From positions 62,001 to 126,000 of the forward strand of contig CAMVBK010000001.1 in the NCBI GenBank assembly GCA_947165685.1: DNA of 64,000 nucleotides. The letters run 5' to 3'. Below, piece by piece: positions 42,048-49,127 of the stretch; position 1 is the stretch's first letter, and each line of letters opens with the position of its first letter. The DNA comes from F23-D06 sp947165685. Its GTDB lineage: Bacteria; Bacteroidota; Bacteroidia; Bacteroidales; WCHB1-69. The notes beneath the pieces are model-generated. The model was not told the DNA's origin. It was given only the letters and a program-made list of their open reading frames with translations, and made no database searches. The translations under genes and the position numbers were made by a program.

Positions 42048-43427
42048 ATGGAATTACCATTTGCAGAAGCGTGGAAAATCAAGATGGTGGAACCCATCAA
42101 GAAGTCCACGAGAGAAGAAAGAGAAAAGTGGCTTGAGGAAGCCTACAACAACATTTTTATGCTGAAGAGCGATTATGTCTATATCGACCTTCTGACAGAT
42201 TCTGGTACTGGTGCGCAGAGCGACCGCCAGTGGAGTGCGATGATGATGGGCGACGAGAGCTATGGCGGTGCCCGTTCTTTCTACCACATGAAAGACACCA
42301 TCACCGAACTGACCGGCTTTAACTTTGTGATTCCGACCCACCAAGGTCGTGCGGCTGAAAATGTGCTGTTCAGCTATTTGGTGAAACCCGGTAACGTGAT
42401 TCCTGGCAACGCCCATTTCGACACTACGAAAGGACATATCGAAAGCCGCAAGGCCTTCGCGATCGACGTGACGGTTCCCGAGGCTTATGACACCCAGCTG
42501 GAGGTTCCCTTCAAAGGCAATGTCAGCCTGGAGAAATTGGAGAAAGTGCTTCAAGAGAACAAGGGCAACGTCCCGTTCATGGTGCTTACAGTCACGAATA
42601 ACACGGTTGGCGGTCAGCCGGTCAGCATGAAGAATATTCGCGAGACTTGCGAACTTTGCCACAAGTACGGCGTGCCGGTCAACATCGACAGCGCCCGTTT
42701 CATCGAGAACTGCTACTTCATCAAGACCCGTGAGGAAGGCTATGCCGACAAGACCCTGAGAGAGATTGCCTTGGAGATGTTCAGCTATGCCGACTGCATG
42801 ACGATGAGCGCCAAAAAGGACGGTCTGGTCAACATGGGCGGTTTCATCGCCACCAACAAGAAGGATTGGTACGATGGCGCCAAGCTCTTCTGCATTCCGT
42901 TCGAGGGCTTCCTGACGTATGGCGGCATGAACGGTCGTGATATGGATGCTTTGGCCGTTGGTCTGAAAGAAAACATTGAGTTCGACATGGTGGAGACCCG
43001 TATCAAGCAGGTTCAGTATCTGGCCGACAGACTGGACGAATACGGCATCCCTTATCAACGCCCTGCCGGCGGTCACGCCATTTTTGTGGATGCCGACAAG
43101 GTGCTCACCAAGATTCCGAAAGAGGAGTTCCCGGCCCAGACCCTTACGTGCGAGCTCTACTTGGAAGCTGGCATTCGAGCCTGCGAGATTGGCTACGTGC
43201 TTGCCGACCGCGATCCGGTGACTCGCGAGAACCGCTTCGGAGGCAACGATTTCGTGCGTCTGTGCATCCCGCGCCGCGTCTATACGAACAACCACATGGA
43301 TGTTATCGCCGCAGCCCTGAAGAATGTGTATGACCGCCGCGACACGATTACCCGCGGTTTGGAAATCACTTGGGAGGCCGAGCTGATGCGCCACTTCACC
43401 TGTCAGTTCAAACGTCTCGGCAAGTAA
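42048..43427 (+). CDS. tnaA: tryptophanase (tryptophan indole-lyase)
   Basis: This 459-residue PLP-dependent beta-eliminating lyase cleaves tryptophan to indole, pyruvate and ammonia. It shows IDLLTDSGTGA near 46-56, IPTHQGRAAEN near 95-105, and the PLP-lysine motif MTMSAKKDGLVNMGG near 251-265. Two positions that separate it from tyrosine phenol-lyase favour tryptophanase. Asp125 in NAHFDTTKGH stands where TPL has Thr. Ile in RACEIGYVLADRDP stands where TPL has the substrate-binding Arg. No tnaC-like leader peptide or permease gene is adjacent. The following DUF3109 gene starts nine bases after its stop. Confidence 0.9.
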   Translation: MELPFAEAWKIKMVEPIKKSTREEREKWLEEAYNNIFMLKSDYVYIDLLTDSGTGAQSDRQWSAMMMGDESYGGARSFYHMKDTITELTGFNFVIPTHQGRAAENVLFSYLVKPGNVIPGNAHFDTTKGHIESRKAFAIDVTVPEAYDTQLEVPFKGNVSLEKLEKVLQENKGNVPFMVLTVTNNTVGGQPVSMKNIRETCELCHKYGVPVNIDSARFIENCYFIKTREEGYADKTLREIALEMFSYADCMTMSAKKDGLVNMGGFIATNKKDWYDGAKLFCIPFEGFLTYGGMNGRDMDALAVGLKENIEFDMVETRIKQVQYLADRLDEYGIPYQRPAGGHAIFVDADKVLTKIPKEEFPAQTLTCELYLEAGIRACEIGYVLADRDPVTRENRFGGNDFVRLCIPRRVYTNNHMDVIAAALKNVYDRRDTITRGLEITWEAELMRHFTCQFKRLGK

Positions 43428-43436
43428 TTGGACACG

Positions 43437-44009
43437 ATGCTGATAGTAGGGAATGTCCTTGTCTCGGAAGAGCTGATTGACAAATGTTTCTGTTGCGATC
43501 TTGCGCAATGTAAAGGCATTTGTTGTGTTGAGGGTGACATCGGCGCTCCAGTGTCGCCCGAGGAAGTTGCTGAGTTAGAGGACTTTTATCCTGATTATAG
43601 TAAATATATGACAGAGGAAGGTGTCGCCGTCGTGGAAAACGGCGGCACCTTTGTCTTCAATGGAGACGACTCCTTTGAAACCCCGTTAGTGGAAAGCAAC
43701 GATGCGTGCGCTTTCGCCTTTTTCGAAGACGGGGTCGCGAAATGTGCCATTGAAAAGTGCTTCCGCCTCGGTGAAATTCCGTTCAGGAAGCCAATCTCCT
43801 GTTACCTGTACCCGATTCGGGTCAGCAGGGTGGGGGAGTATGAGGCGTTGAACTATGACCATTGGTCGATTTGCAAGACGGCCGTGGAGAACGGCAATCG
43901 CCTGAAGCTGCCTGTCTATCGTTTCCTGAAGGAGCCGCTGATTGCCAAGTATGGCGCAGAATGGTTCGCTGAATTGGAGGAGATGGTCTCCCTTCGTTCA
44001 AAGGTTTGA
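43437..44009 (+). CDS. DUF3109 family cysteine-rich protein
   Basis: This 190-residue protein's start is ATG 43437 (TTG 43428 is also open). The N-terminal cluster CFCCDLAQCKGICC near 17-30 and later cysteines (SNDACAF, AKCAIEKCF, SCYLYPIRV, SICKTA) make about ten Cys in patterns typical of DUF3109. That family probably binds a metal or Fe-S cluster, and I recall it as widespread in Bacteroidota. The function is unknown. It is coupled to tnaA. Confidence 0.82.
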   Translation: MLIVGNVLVSEELIDKCFCCDLAQCKGICCVEGDIGAPVSPEEVAELEDFYPDYSKYMTEEGVAVVENGGTFVFNGDDSFETPLVESNDACAFAFFEDGVAKCAIEKCFRLGEIPFRKPISCYLYPIRVSRVGEYEALNYDHWSICKTAVENGNRLKLPVYRFLKEPLIAKYGAEWFAELEEMVSLRSKV

Positions 44010-44023
44010 GCGTTAATCTTTGA

Positions 44024-44072
44024 ATAAACTTCTAAACTCATAAACTTTCTAAACCCGTAAACTTTCTAAACC
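44024..44072. repeat. three tandem 16-17-base repeats upstream of dnaN
   Basis: The units are ATAAACTTCTAAACTC, ATAAACTTTCTAAACCC and GTAAACTTTCTAAACC, ending 12 bases before the dnaN -7 element. The TTCTAAA core is the complement of the TTTAGAA repeats at 40640. Confidence 0.75.
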
Positions 44073-44083
44073 AAAAAAAAGTA

Positions 44084-44091
44084 TATCTTTG
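44084..44091 (+). promoter_or_regulatory. -7 promoter element TATCTTTG for dnaN
   Basis: TAnnTTTG, 27 bases before the ATG at 44119. Confidence 0.55.
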
Positions 44092-44118
44092 CGGTTTGAA
44101 ATAAAAAGAAAAGACAGT

Positions 44119-45249
44119 ATGAAATTCATCGTATCGAGCGACTTGTTATATCGCAATTTAAGCGCCATCAACGGCGTGATGGGGACGAACAGCACGATGC
44201 CCATCCTGGAAAATTTTTTAGTCACTATTGAAGGTAACCAGTTGAAACTCACAGCCTCGGATCTGGAGTCCACGATGACGTCTGTCATAGAGCTGGAAAA
44301 TGTGGAAGGCGAAGGCTCGGTGGCCGTCCCGGCAAAGATTTTGCTTGAGACGCTGAAACTGATGCCGGATATGCCGTTGGTGTTCGCCATCGACACGGAA
44401 AACAACATCTTGAAGTTTTCATCGGCGAACGGCGAATATGGTGCCCCTTGTTTTCCGAGCGATGAGTATCCGAAGGTGAAGCCGATAGAGAATCCCCAAA
44501 GCTTTGATATCCGTGCGTCGGTGCTCCAGCGTGCCATCAGCAAGACAATATTCGCTACTGGCAATGATGAGCTGCGCCCGAATATGATGGGGGTGCTTTG
44601 TGAGTTGTCCGCAGAAAACGTCACGTTTGTGGCCACTGATGCGCATAAACTGGTTCGTTATCGCAATTCCGAGGTGCATGTTGACGATTTCTCGTCATTC
44701 ATTCTGCCGAAAAAGCCCATGGCGCATCTTAAGAACATTTTGGCGAACCATTCCGAGATGGTGCAGGTTGACTATTCCCAGGAAACGCATCATATTCGCT
44801 TCTCATTCAGCAATTATGAGCTCTATTCTTCGCTGAAGGAGGGAAAATATCCTAATTATGAACAAGTCATACCCAAATTGAACCCGAATGTCCTGACCAT
44901 CGGTCGCGATGAGTTTCTGAAGTCCATCCGCCGTTTGGGTAACTACTCCAGCCAATCCACATTCCAAGTCCGCCTCACTTTGAACGACACTGGCTTGAAC
45001 ATGACCGCCGAGGATATGGACTTTTCCTACAAAGGAGCAGAGAATATTCAGTGTGAGTATCAAGGAGAACCGATGGAGATTGGCTTCAACTCACGTTTCT
45101 TGCGCGAGATGGTGGAGAATTTGGACGTTGACACGATTGTGATGTCTTTCTCTACCGCACAAAGAGCAGCGCTGATTTCTCCGGCCATTCAACATGACGA
45201 AAACGAGGATGTGCTGATGTTGATTATGCCGGTGATGTTGAATAATTAG
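44119..45249 (+). CDS. dnaN: DNA polymerase III sliding clamp, beta subunit
   Basis: This 376-residue protein consists of three clamp domains. It starts MKFIVSSDLLYRNLSAINGVMGTNSTMPILENFLV. Typical segments follow: IEGNQLKLTASDLESTM, VLCELSAENVTFVATDAHKLVRYR, MTAEDMDFSYKGAENIQCEY, IGFNSRFLREMVENLDVDTI and the C-terminal MLIMPVMLNN. It is the processivity ring for replication. It is not next to dnaA. The RNase P RNA gene begins about 21 bases after its stop, behind a small GTGGT/ACCAC hairpin at 45249-45265. Confidence 0.97.
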   Translation: MKFIVSSDLLYRNLSAINGVMGTNSTMPILENFLVTIEGNQLKLTASDLESTMTSVIELENVEGEGSVAVPAKILLETLKLMPDMPLVFAIDTENNILKFSSANGEYGAPCFPSDEYPKVKPIENPQSFDIRASVLQRAISKTIFATGNDELRPNMMGVLCELSAENVTFVATDAHKLVRYRNSEVHVDDFSSFILPKKPMAHLKNILANHSEMVQVDYSQETHHIRFSFSNYELYSSLKEGKYPNYEQVIPKLNPNVLTIGRDEFLKSIRRLGNYSSQSTFQVRLTLNDTGLNMTAEDMDFSYKGAENIQCEYQGEPMEIGFNSRFLREMVENLDVDTIVMSFSTAQRAALISPAIQHDENEDVLMLIMPVMLNN

Positions 45250-45270
45250 TGGTGTAGAAAACCACAAATC

Positions 45271-45612
45271 AAAAAGGAAAACCGAGTTGTCGCGGCCGCA
45301 AGGCTGAGGAAAGTCCGGGCAACGCAGAGCACCATACTTCCTAACGGGAAGGCGCGCGCGAGCGTGACAGACAGTGCCACAGAAAGGATACCGCCCGTCC
45401 ATCGGGTAAGGGTGAAAACGTGAGGTAAGAGCTCACGCCGTCGTCAGTGATGCCGGCGGAGGTAAACCTTATGGGTTGAAAGACCAAATAAACCGGGGCT
45501 TGAGGGCTGCTCGTCCGACCCGGAGGGTAGGTTGATAGAGGCATGCGGTGACGCATGTTCGAGATAAATGACAACATAGAACAGAACCCGGCTTACGGGT
45601 TTTCCTTTTTTT
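45271..45612 (+). ncRNA. rnpB: RNase P RNA, bacterial type A
   Basis: The conserved core of RNase P RNA is readable: GAGGAAAGTCCGGGC near the 5' end, ACAGAAAGGATACCGCC in the middle, GGTAAGGGTGAAA, and ATGACAACATAGAACAGAACC near the 3' end. The P1 helix joins AAGGAAAACC (about 45275-45284) with GGTTTTCCTT (about 45598-45607). It is the catalytic RNA that trims tRNA 5' leaders. Ends are approximate to a few bases. The final T run acts as terminator and touches the stop codon of convergent yraN. No TAnnTTTG promoter was found between dnaN and rnpB. Confidence 0.96.
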
Positions 45613-45978
45613 TTACCACCTGGGTTTGAAGGCATTTTCAATGTGCCTGACATCCTGCATCTCCGGACTGTTGACCACAGAAATGATGTCAAAACGAATT
45701 TCTTTCGTAACATTCTTGAATTGGGCATAGTATTTTGCCGCCCGGATTAATCGTTTCTGTTTTTGTAAATCTACAAATAGCTCCGGATTCCCGAAAGCGG
45801 TACCCTTTCTTGTCTTTACTTCGATGATGACGAGGTATTTGTCGTCTTCCGCGATGATGTCCACCTCAAGGTGGCCGCAACGCCAGTTCCGTTCTAAAAT
45901 TCTATACCCTTTCTGTAGTAAAAGGTTTGTGGCAAGGTCTTCGCCTAAAATGCCTTGTAGTTGTTTTTCCGTTTTCAT
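45613..45978 (-). CDS. yraN: YraN family (UPF0102) endonuclease-like protein
   Basis: This 121-residue protein has the restriction-endonuclease-like core of UPF0102: GEDLATNLLLQKGYRILERNWRCGHLEVDIIAEDDKYLVIIEVKTRKGTAFG. It includes the catalytic-type E-x-D...E-V-K pattern (residues about 36-56), followed by VDLQKQKRLIRAAKYYAQ. The family's role in the cell is unsettled. It starts at ATG 45978, 31 bases after a -7 element, and ends tail-to-tail with rnpB. Confidence 0.92.
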   Translation of the reverse strand: MKTEKQLQGILGEDLATNLLLQKGYRILERNWRCGHLEVDIIAEDDKYLVIIEVKTRKGTAFGNPELFVDLQKQKRLIRAAKYYAQFKNVTKEIRFDIISVVNSPEMQDVRHIENAFKPRW

Positions 45979-46009
45979 TGTTTTTATTTTAGTGAATAAA
46001 AATGCGCTG

Positions 46010-46017
46010 CAAATATA
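46010..46017 (-). promoter_or_regulatory. -7 promoter element TATATTTG for yraN
   Basis: TAnnTTTG on the minus strand, 31 bases before the yraN ATG. Confidence 0.5.
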
Positions 46018-46180
46018 TAAAAAATCTAATTGTGGAAGCATTCTGATTTGATTTTTCTGCGAAAATATCCTTCGGAAATTTACTAATCGTGTTTGAATTG
46101 TTAATTTGAAATCGTTATCTTATTGGTTTTGAGGAAGAAAAAAAATATTCAAAACTCTTGACAGATCTTCCTTTTTGATG

Positions 46181-46188
46181 TATATTTG
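46181..46188 (+). promoter_or_regulatory. -7 promoter element TATATTTG for the DUF2851 gene
   Basis: TAnnTTTG, 56 bases before the ATG at 46245; divergent from the yraN promoter. Confidence 0.5.
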
Positions 46189-46244
46189 CCGTCGGAATGA
46201 GGAGGTTTTGGGGATGGGGTAATCATGAAAAAGCAAAATATAAT

Positions 46245-47522
46245 ATGAAGGAAGAATTTCTGCATTATGTGTGGCAGCATCGCCACTTCGATTTTTTGAA
46301 TGCCAGTACGACTGATGGAAAGAGTCTGGAGATTGTCCATCCTGGTGTGCATAATGATGACGCGGGACCGGATTTTTTACAATCCGTGGTTGTCATTGGC
46401 GGAATGCGCTGGGTCGGCAGCGTGGAGATTCATTGTCGCAGTTCGGATTGGCTACGTCATGGGCACCAGTATGACGAAAAGTACCATTCGGTGATTCTGC
46501 ATGTGGTGTATGAGCATGATATGGATATTCAACTTGTTGGAGATGAGATTGTTCCTACATTTGAACTTAAGGGCAAGATTCCTAAGGAAATGTTCCAGCG
46601 TTACAATAGTTTGTTGGGAGAGCCAGACTTGCTGTTGTGCCGTTCCTATTTGGAGAACTTTGATCCGATGGTTGTTCAGAATCAGGTTTCCAGTGTTTTG
46701 GTGGAGCGCATGATTCGCAGGCATGATGAGTTGACATGTGTTTTAGACAAGTGCCAAAAGGATTGGAAAGAGTTGATATATAGAATGTTGGCAGTGGCTT
46801 TTGGTTGCAAGAAGAACGGTGTTGCGTTCGAACTGTTGGCGCAAAGCCTGTCCTATCGGGTGGTTCGTTTGCACCAGGCCTCCCAGTTGCAGTTGTATGC
46901 GTTGCTGTTCGGCCAGTCAGGGCTGTTGGACGTGCATGAAGGGGACCTGTATGCAGAAAAACTGTCGTACGAATACAGCTATTTGCGTTACAAGTACCGG
47001 TTGGATCCCATCGGGGCGCATCAGTGGAATTGGCTTCGGCTGCGCCCGCAAAACTTCCCAACGCTGCGTATCGCGCAGTTCGCGCAGCTGCTTTATGAAA
47101 CAGGGGATGCGCTGATGGATTATATGCTGAGGTCGCCATATCCGGTTTTGCGGCAATGGTTGTCGGTGGCTCCCGACTGCTATTGGGAGACCCATTATCA
47201 GTTCGGGAAAGAGACGGTGAGGCATTCGTCTGGATTGGGCTCTACCACGGTCGATTCACTGATTGTCAACACGGTAGTGCCGATACGGTTCGGCTACGCG
47301 CGTTTCTCTGGGGATGAGGCTATGCAGGAAGATGCCCTGGAACTGCTTGAACGGGTTGGATATGAGGACAATAGTGTCACGCGCATATTCAGTGACAGTT
47401 CTTTTCCTTGTGGCAGTGCGTACGATTCTCAAGCGCAGATTGAGCTTATGAATCACTATTGCTCAAAAAAGCAGTGTCTCAGATGTGCGATAGGGGAGAA
47501 AGTGGTTCGGAAAAGCAAGTGA
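46245..47522 (+). CDS. DUF2851 family protein
   Basis: This 425-residue protein shows the N-terminal pattern I recall for DUF2851: MKEEFLHYVWQHRHFD, then SLEIVHPGVHNDDAGPDF, GMRWVGSVEIHCRSSDWLRHGH, YHSVILHVVYEHD. The C-terminus ends with MNHYCSKKQCLRCAIGEKVV, a Cys pair near the end that may bind metal. The combination of Glu, His and Asp (VEIH, SDW, HGH) in the first 90 residues suggests a nuclease-like metal site, which is inference. An ATG at 46197 is an alternative start but adds an atypical segment. Function is unknown. Confidence 0.85.
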   Translation: MKEEFLHYVWQHRHFDFLNASTTDGKSLEIVHPGVHNDDAGPDFLQSVVVIGGMRWVGSVEIHCRSSDWLRHGHQYDEKYHSVILHVVYEHDMDIQLVGDEIVPTFELKGKIPKEMFQRYNSLLGEPDLLLCRSYLENFDPMVVQNQVSSVLVERMIRRHDELTCVLDKCQKDWKELIYRMLAVAFGCKKNGVAFELLAQSLSYRVVRLHQASQLQLYALLFGQSGLLDVHEGDLYAEKLSYEYSYLRYKYRLDPIGAHQWNWLRLRPQNFPTLRIAQFAQLLYETGDALMDYMLRSPYPVLRQWLSVAPDCYWETHYQFGKETVRHSSGLGSTTVDSLIVNTVVPIRFGYARFSGDEAMQEDALELLERVGYEDNSVTRIFSDSSFPCGSAYDSQAQIELMNHYCSKKQCLRCAIGEKVVRKSK

Positions 47523-47582
47523 AAATGGAGGATGAGGCTTGTCTTGCCGAAATTCCGAAATCTACCGTGGTTAAAAAAAGTG

Positions 47583-47590
47583 TATTTTCG
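47583..47590 (+). promoter_or_regulatory. candidate original promoter of the T9SS-cargo gene at 49128 (TATTTTCG)
   Basis: A one-mismatch TAnnTTTG lies upstream of the left copy of the 36-bp direct repeat. Without the IS it would sit about 54 bases before the cargo start. The remainder of 47523-47640 shows no gene. Confidence 0.35.
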
Positions 47591-47604
47591 CGGCGGCAAA
47601 TCTC

Positions 47605-47640
47605 TAAGGTTTGTGTAGCTTGTTTACGGAGTAAAGTTAT
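47605..47640. repeat. 36-bp direct repeat, left copy (target duplication)
   Basis: The repeat starts TAAGGTTTGTG and ends GTAAAGTTAT. It is identical to 49088-49123 and abuts the left IS end. Confidence 0.9.
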
Positions 47641-47774
47641 GGGGATCTCTAATTATTTCTTCCTGATTAACAGCTTCTTATGAGCTGAAATCCGCTGAAA
47701 ACGACACCTAAAATCCCCGTTTCGGTCAACTTGCTACAGATGAACTTTTTATGGTGAAAATTTCTCGCAACCCA

Positions 47775-47804
47775 TTGTCATTCAAAGAATTATTTGTATA
47801 TTTG
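47775..47804 (+). promoter_or_regulatory. transposase promoter: -33 TTG and -7 TATATTTG
   Basis: TTG at 47775-47777, a 19-base spacer and TATATTTG at 47797-47804: an exact Bacteroidota promoter 20 bases before the transposase ATG. Confidence 0.7.
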
Positions 47805-47823
47805 CGGCAAATTAGAAAGGACA

Positions 47824-48897
47824 ATGAATCAGACCAAACCAACATACAAACAGCAAGGTAACGTCGGGCTTTTCGACAGCGACGAGACAATGGAGAATCT
47901 CAATGCGATGGGCAATCCTTTGGACAAACTCTCAAAAGCGGTTGATTTTGAGATGTTTAGAGACACTTTGGAGAGGGGGCTCTATAAGGAGAAGTTCACC
48001 AAGGTGGGCGCGAAACCGTATGACTGCGTGCTGATGTTCAAGATCGTGGTGCTGCAGCGGATATATCATCTCAGCGACCCGCAGACGGAATACCAGATCC
48101 GCGACTTCCTCGGACTGGCCAGCGGCGACAAAGTGTCCGACGAGAAAACAATATGGGCTTTCAAGGAGGAATTGACAAAGAAAGGTCTTTTTGGGCAATT
48201 GTTCAATGAATTCTACGCTTTTCTGGAGGAGAACAACCTGATCTTGCATGAGGGCACCATGATAGACGGGAGCTTCGTGGAGGCACCGCGCCAGCACAAC
48301 ACACGCGAAGAGAACAAAATAATCAAAGAAGACAGGGGCGGCGAGTTGTGGAATCCGGAAGAGGGCGACACCGAGGAGGAGAAGAGGCGCAAAGCCAACA
48401 AGAAAAGGCAGAAGGACACGGATGCCCGATGGGTGAAGAAGGGCGGCGAGAAGCATTTCGGCTACAAGAACCACACCGAGGTAGACAAGGGGAGCAAGTT
48501 CATCAAGAAAGGGGTGACCACCGATGCATCTGTTCATGATTCCAAGCCGGTGAAAGAGCTTGTGGATGAGAATGACAGGGGTGAGGATTTGTTCGCTGAC
48601 AGTGCCTACATCGGCAAAGGGGTGAAGAGGGTGATGCGGAAGTTCGGGATGAAGGACAAGGTGATCAAGCGGAACACCAGAGGCAAGAAAATCAGCAAAT
48701 GGCAGGAGACCATCAACAGGAAGAACTCGAAGCTGCGCGTGAGGGTGGAACATGTGTTCGGATACATGGAAGAGTGCCTTCACGGAATGTCCAGCCGAGT
48801 GGTCGGCTTTGCGCGGAACGCGGCCTACAACACCCTGACAAACCTGGTCTACAACCTGTGCCGGTACGAGCAAGTATCACGGCTTGGGATGAATTAA
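47824..48897 (+). CDS. IS5-family-like transposase (DDE)
   Basis: This 357-residue transposase is full length without frameshifts. The N-terminal DUF772/InsH-like domain (KPYDCVLMFKIVVLQRIYHLSDPQTEYQIRDFLGLASGDKVSDEKTIWAFKEEL) is intact. The catalytic core shows the first Asp in GTMIDGSFVEAPRQHN, the second in DLFADSAYIGKGVKRV and the Glu in RVRVEHVFGYMEECL, plus the IS5-type KDTDARWVKKGGEKHFGYKNHTEVD. It carries a basic, charged insertion EEEKRRKANKKRQK. Start ATG 47824 follows the promoter directly. It is probably active or recently so, given the perfect flanking repeat. Confidence 0.93.
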   Translation: MNQTKPTYKQQGNVGLFDSDETMENLNAMGNPLDKLSKAVDFEMFRDTLERGLYKEKFTKVGAKPYDCVLMFKIVVLQRIYHLSDPQTEYQIRDFLGLASGDKVSDEKTIWAFKEELTKKGLFGQLFNEFYAFLEENNLILHEGTMIDGSFVEAPRQHNTREENKIIKEDRGGELWNPEEGDTEEEKRRKANKKRQKDTDARWVKKGGEKHFGYKNHTEVDKGSKFIKKGVTTDASVHDSKPVKELVDENDRGEDLFADSAYIGKGVKRVMRKFGMKDKVIKRNTRGKKISKWQETINRKNSKLRVRVEHVFGYMEECLHGMSSRVVGFARNAAYNTLTNLVYNLCRYEQVSRLGMN

Positions 48898-49087
48898 CCA
48901 ATTAAAAATCAAATAGTTGAACAAATATAGACAAAAAAATATTAACAAGCTGCAACCTTTTGGATTTTTTGCATCCTATGAATAGATAAAAGAATAAATT
49001 TTGCAGCGTTGTTTGCTTATCTTGATGTTTAACGGACTTCGCATCAAGGTCGGCGGCAACGCGAAGAAGTAAAAAATAGAAGTCCCC

Positions 49088-49123
49088 TAAGGTTTGTGTA
49101 GCTTGTTTACGGAGTAAAGTTAT
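49088..49123. repeat. 36-bp direct repeat, right copy (target duplication)
   Basis: Identical to 47605-47640. It abuts the right IS end and lies four bases before the start codon at 49128. Confidence 0.9.
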
Positions 49124-49127
49124 AAAA

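Larger units (their letters stand above)
47641..49087 (+). mobile_element. IS5-family-like insertion sequence, apparently complete
   Basis: The element is 1447 bp long with imperfect terminal inverted repeats: the left end reads GGGGATCTCTAATTATTTCT and the right end, complemented, GGGGACTTCTATTTTTTACT (about 18 of 24 matches). One intact transposase gene has a textbook promoter. The element is flanked by identical 36-bp repeats that start exactly at both ends. IS5-family elements usually duplicate only 2-4 bp (many at YTAR/TNA targets), so a 36-bp duplication is abnormal. A hairpin CTTCGC...GCGAAG lies near the right end. It separates the cargo gene at 49128 from its likely promoter. Confidence 0.88.

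Noticed and set aside
40664..42109. 481-codon minus-strand open frame opposite the OmpH-like and MORN-like genes
   Set aside because: It spans two good plus-strand genes with membrane anchors and periplasmic domains; hydrophobic character is a by-product of the reverse complement.
42048..43427. tyrosine phenol-lyase as the identity of the beta-eliminating lyase
   Set aside because: Asp125 and the Ile in CEIGYVL stand where TPL has its Thr and substrate-binding Arg, so tryptophanase fits better.
42054..43508. 484-codon minus-strand open frame opposite tnaA
   Set aside because: Shadow frame; tnaA on the plus strand carries the PLP motif and full family similarity.
44024..44072. direct repeats as a CRISPR-like array
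   Set aside because: Units are 16-17 bases with no spacers between them and no cas genes nearby.
47459..47683. 74-codon plus-strand open frame between DUF2851 and the IS
   Set aside because: It overlaps the end of DUF2851, runs through the 36-bp repeat into the IS and has no protein-like features.
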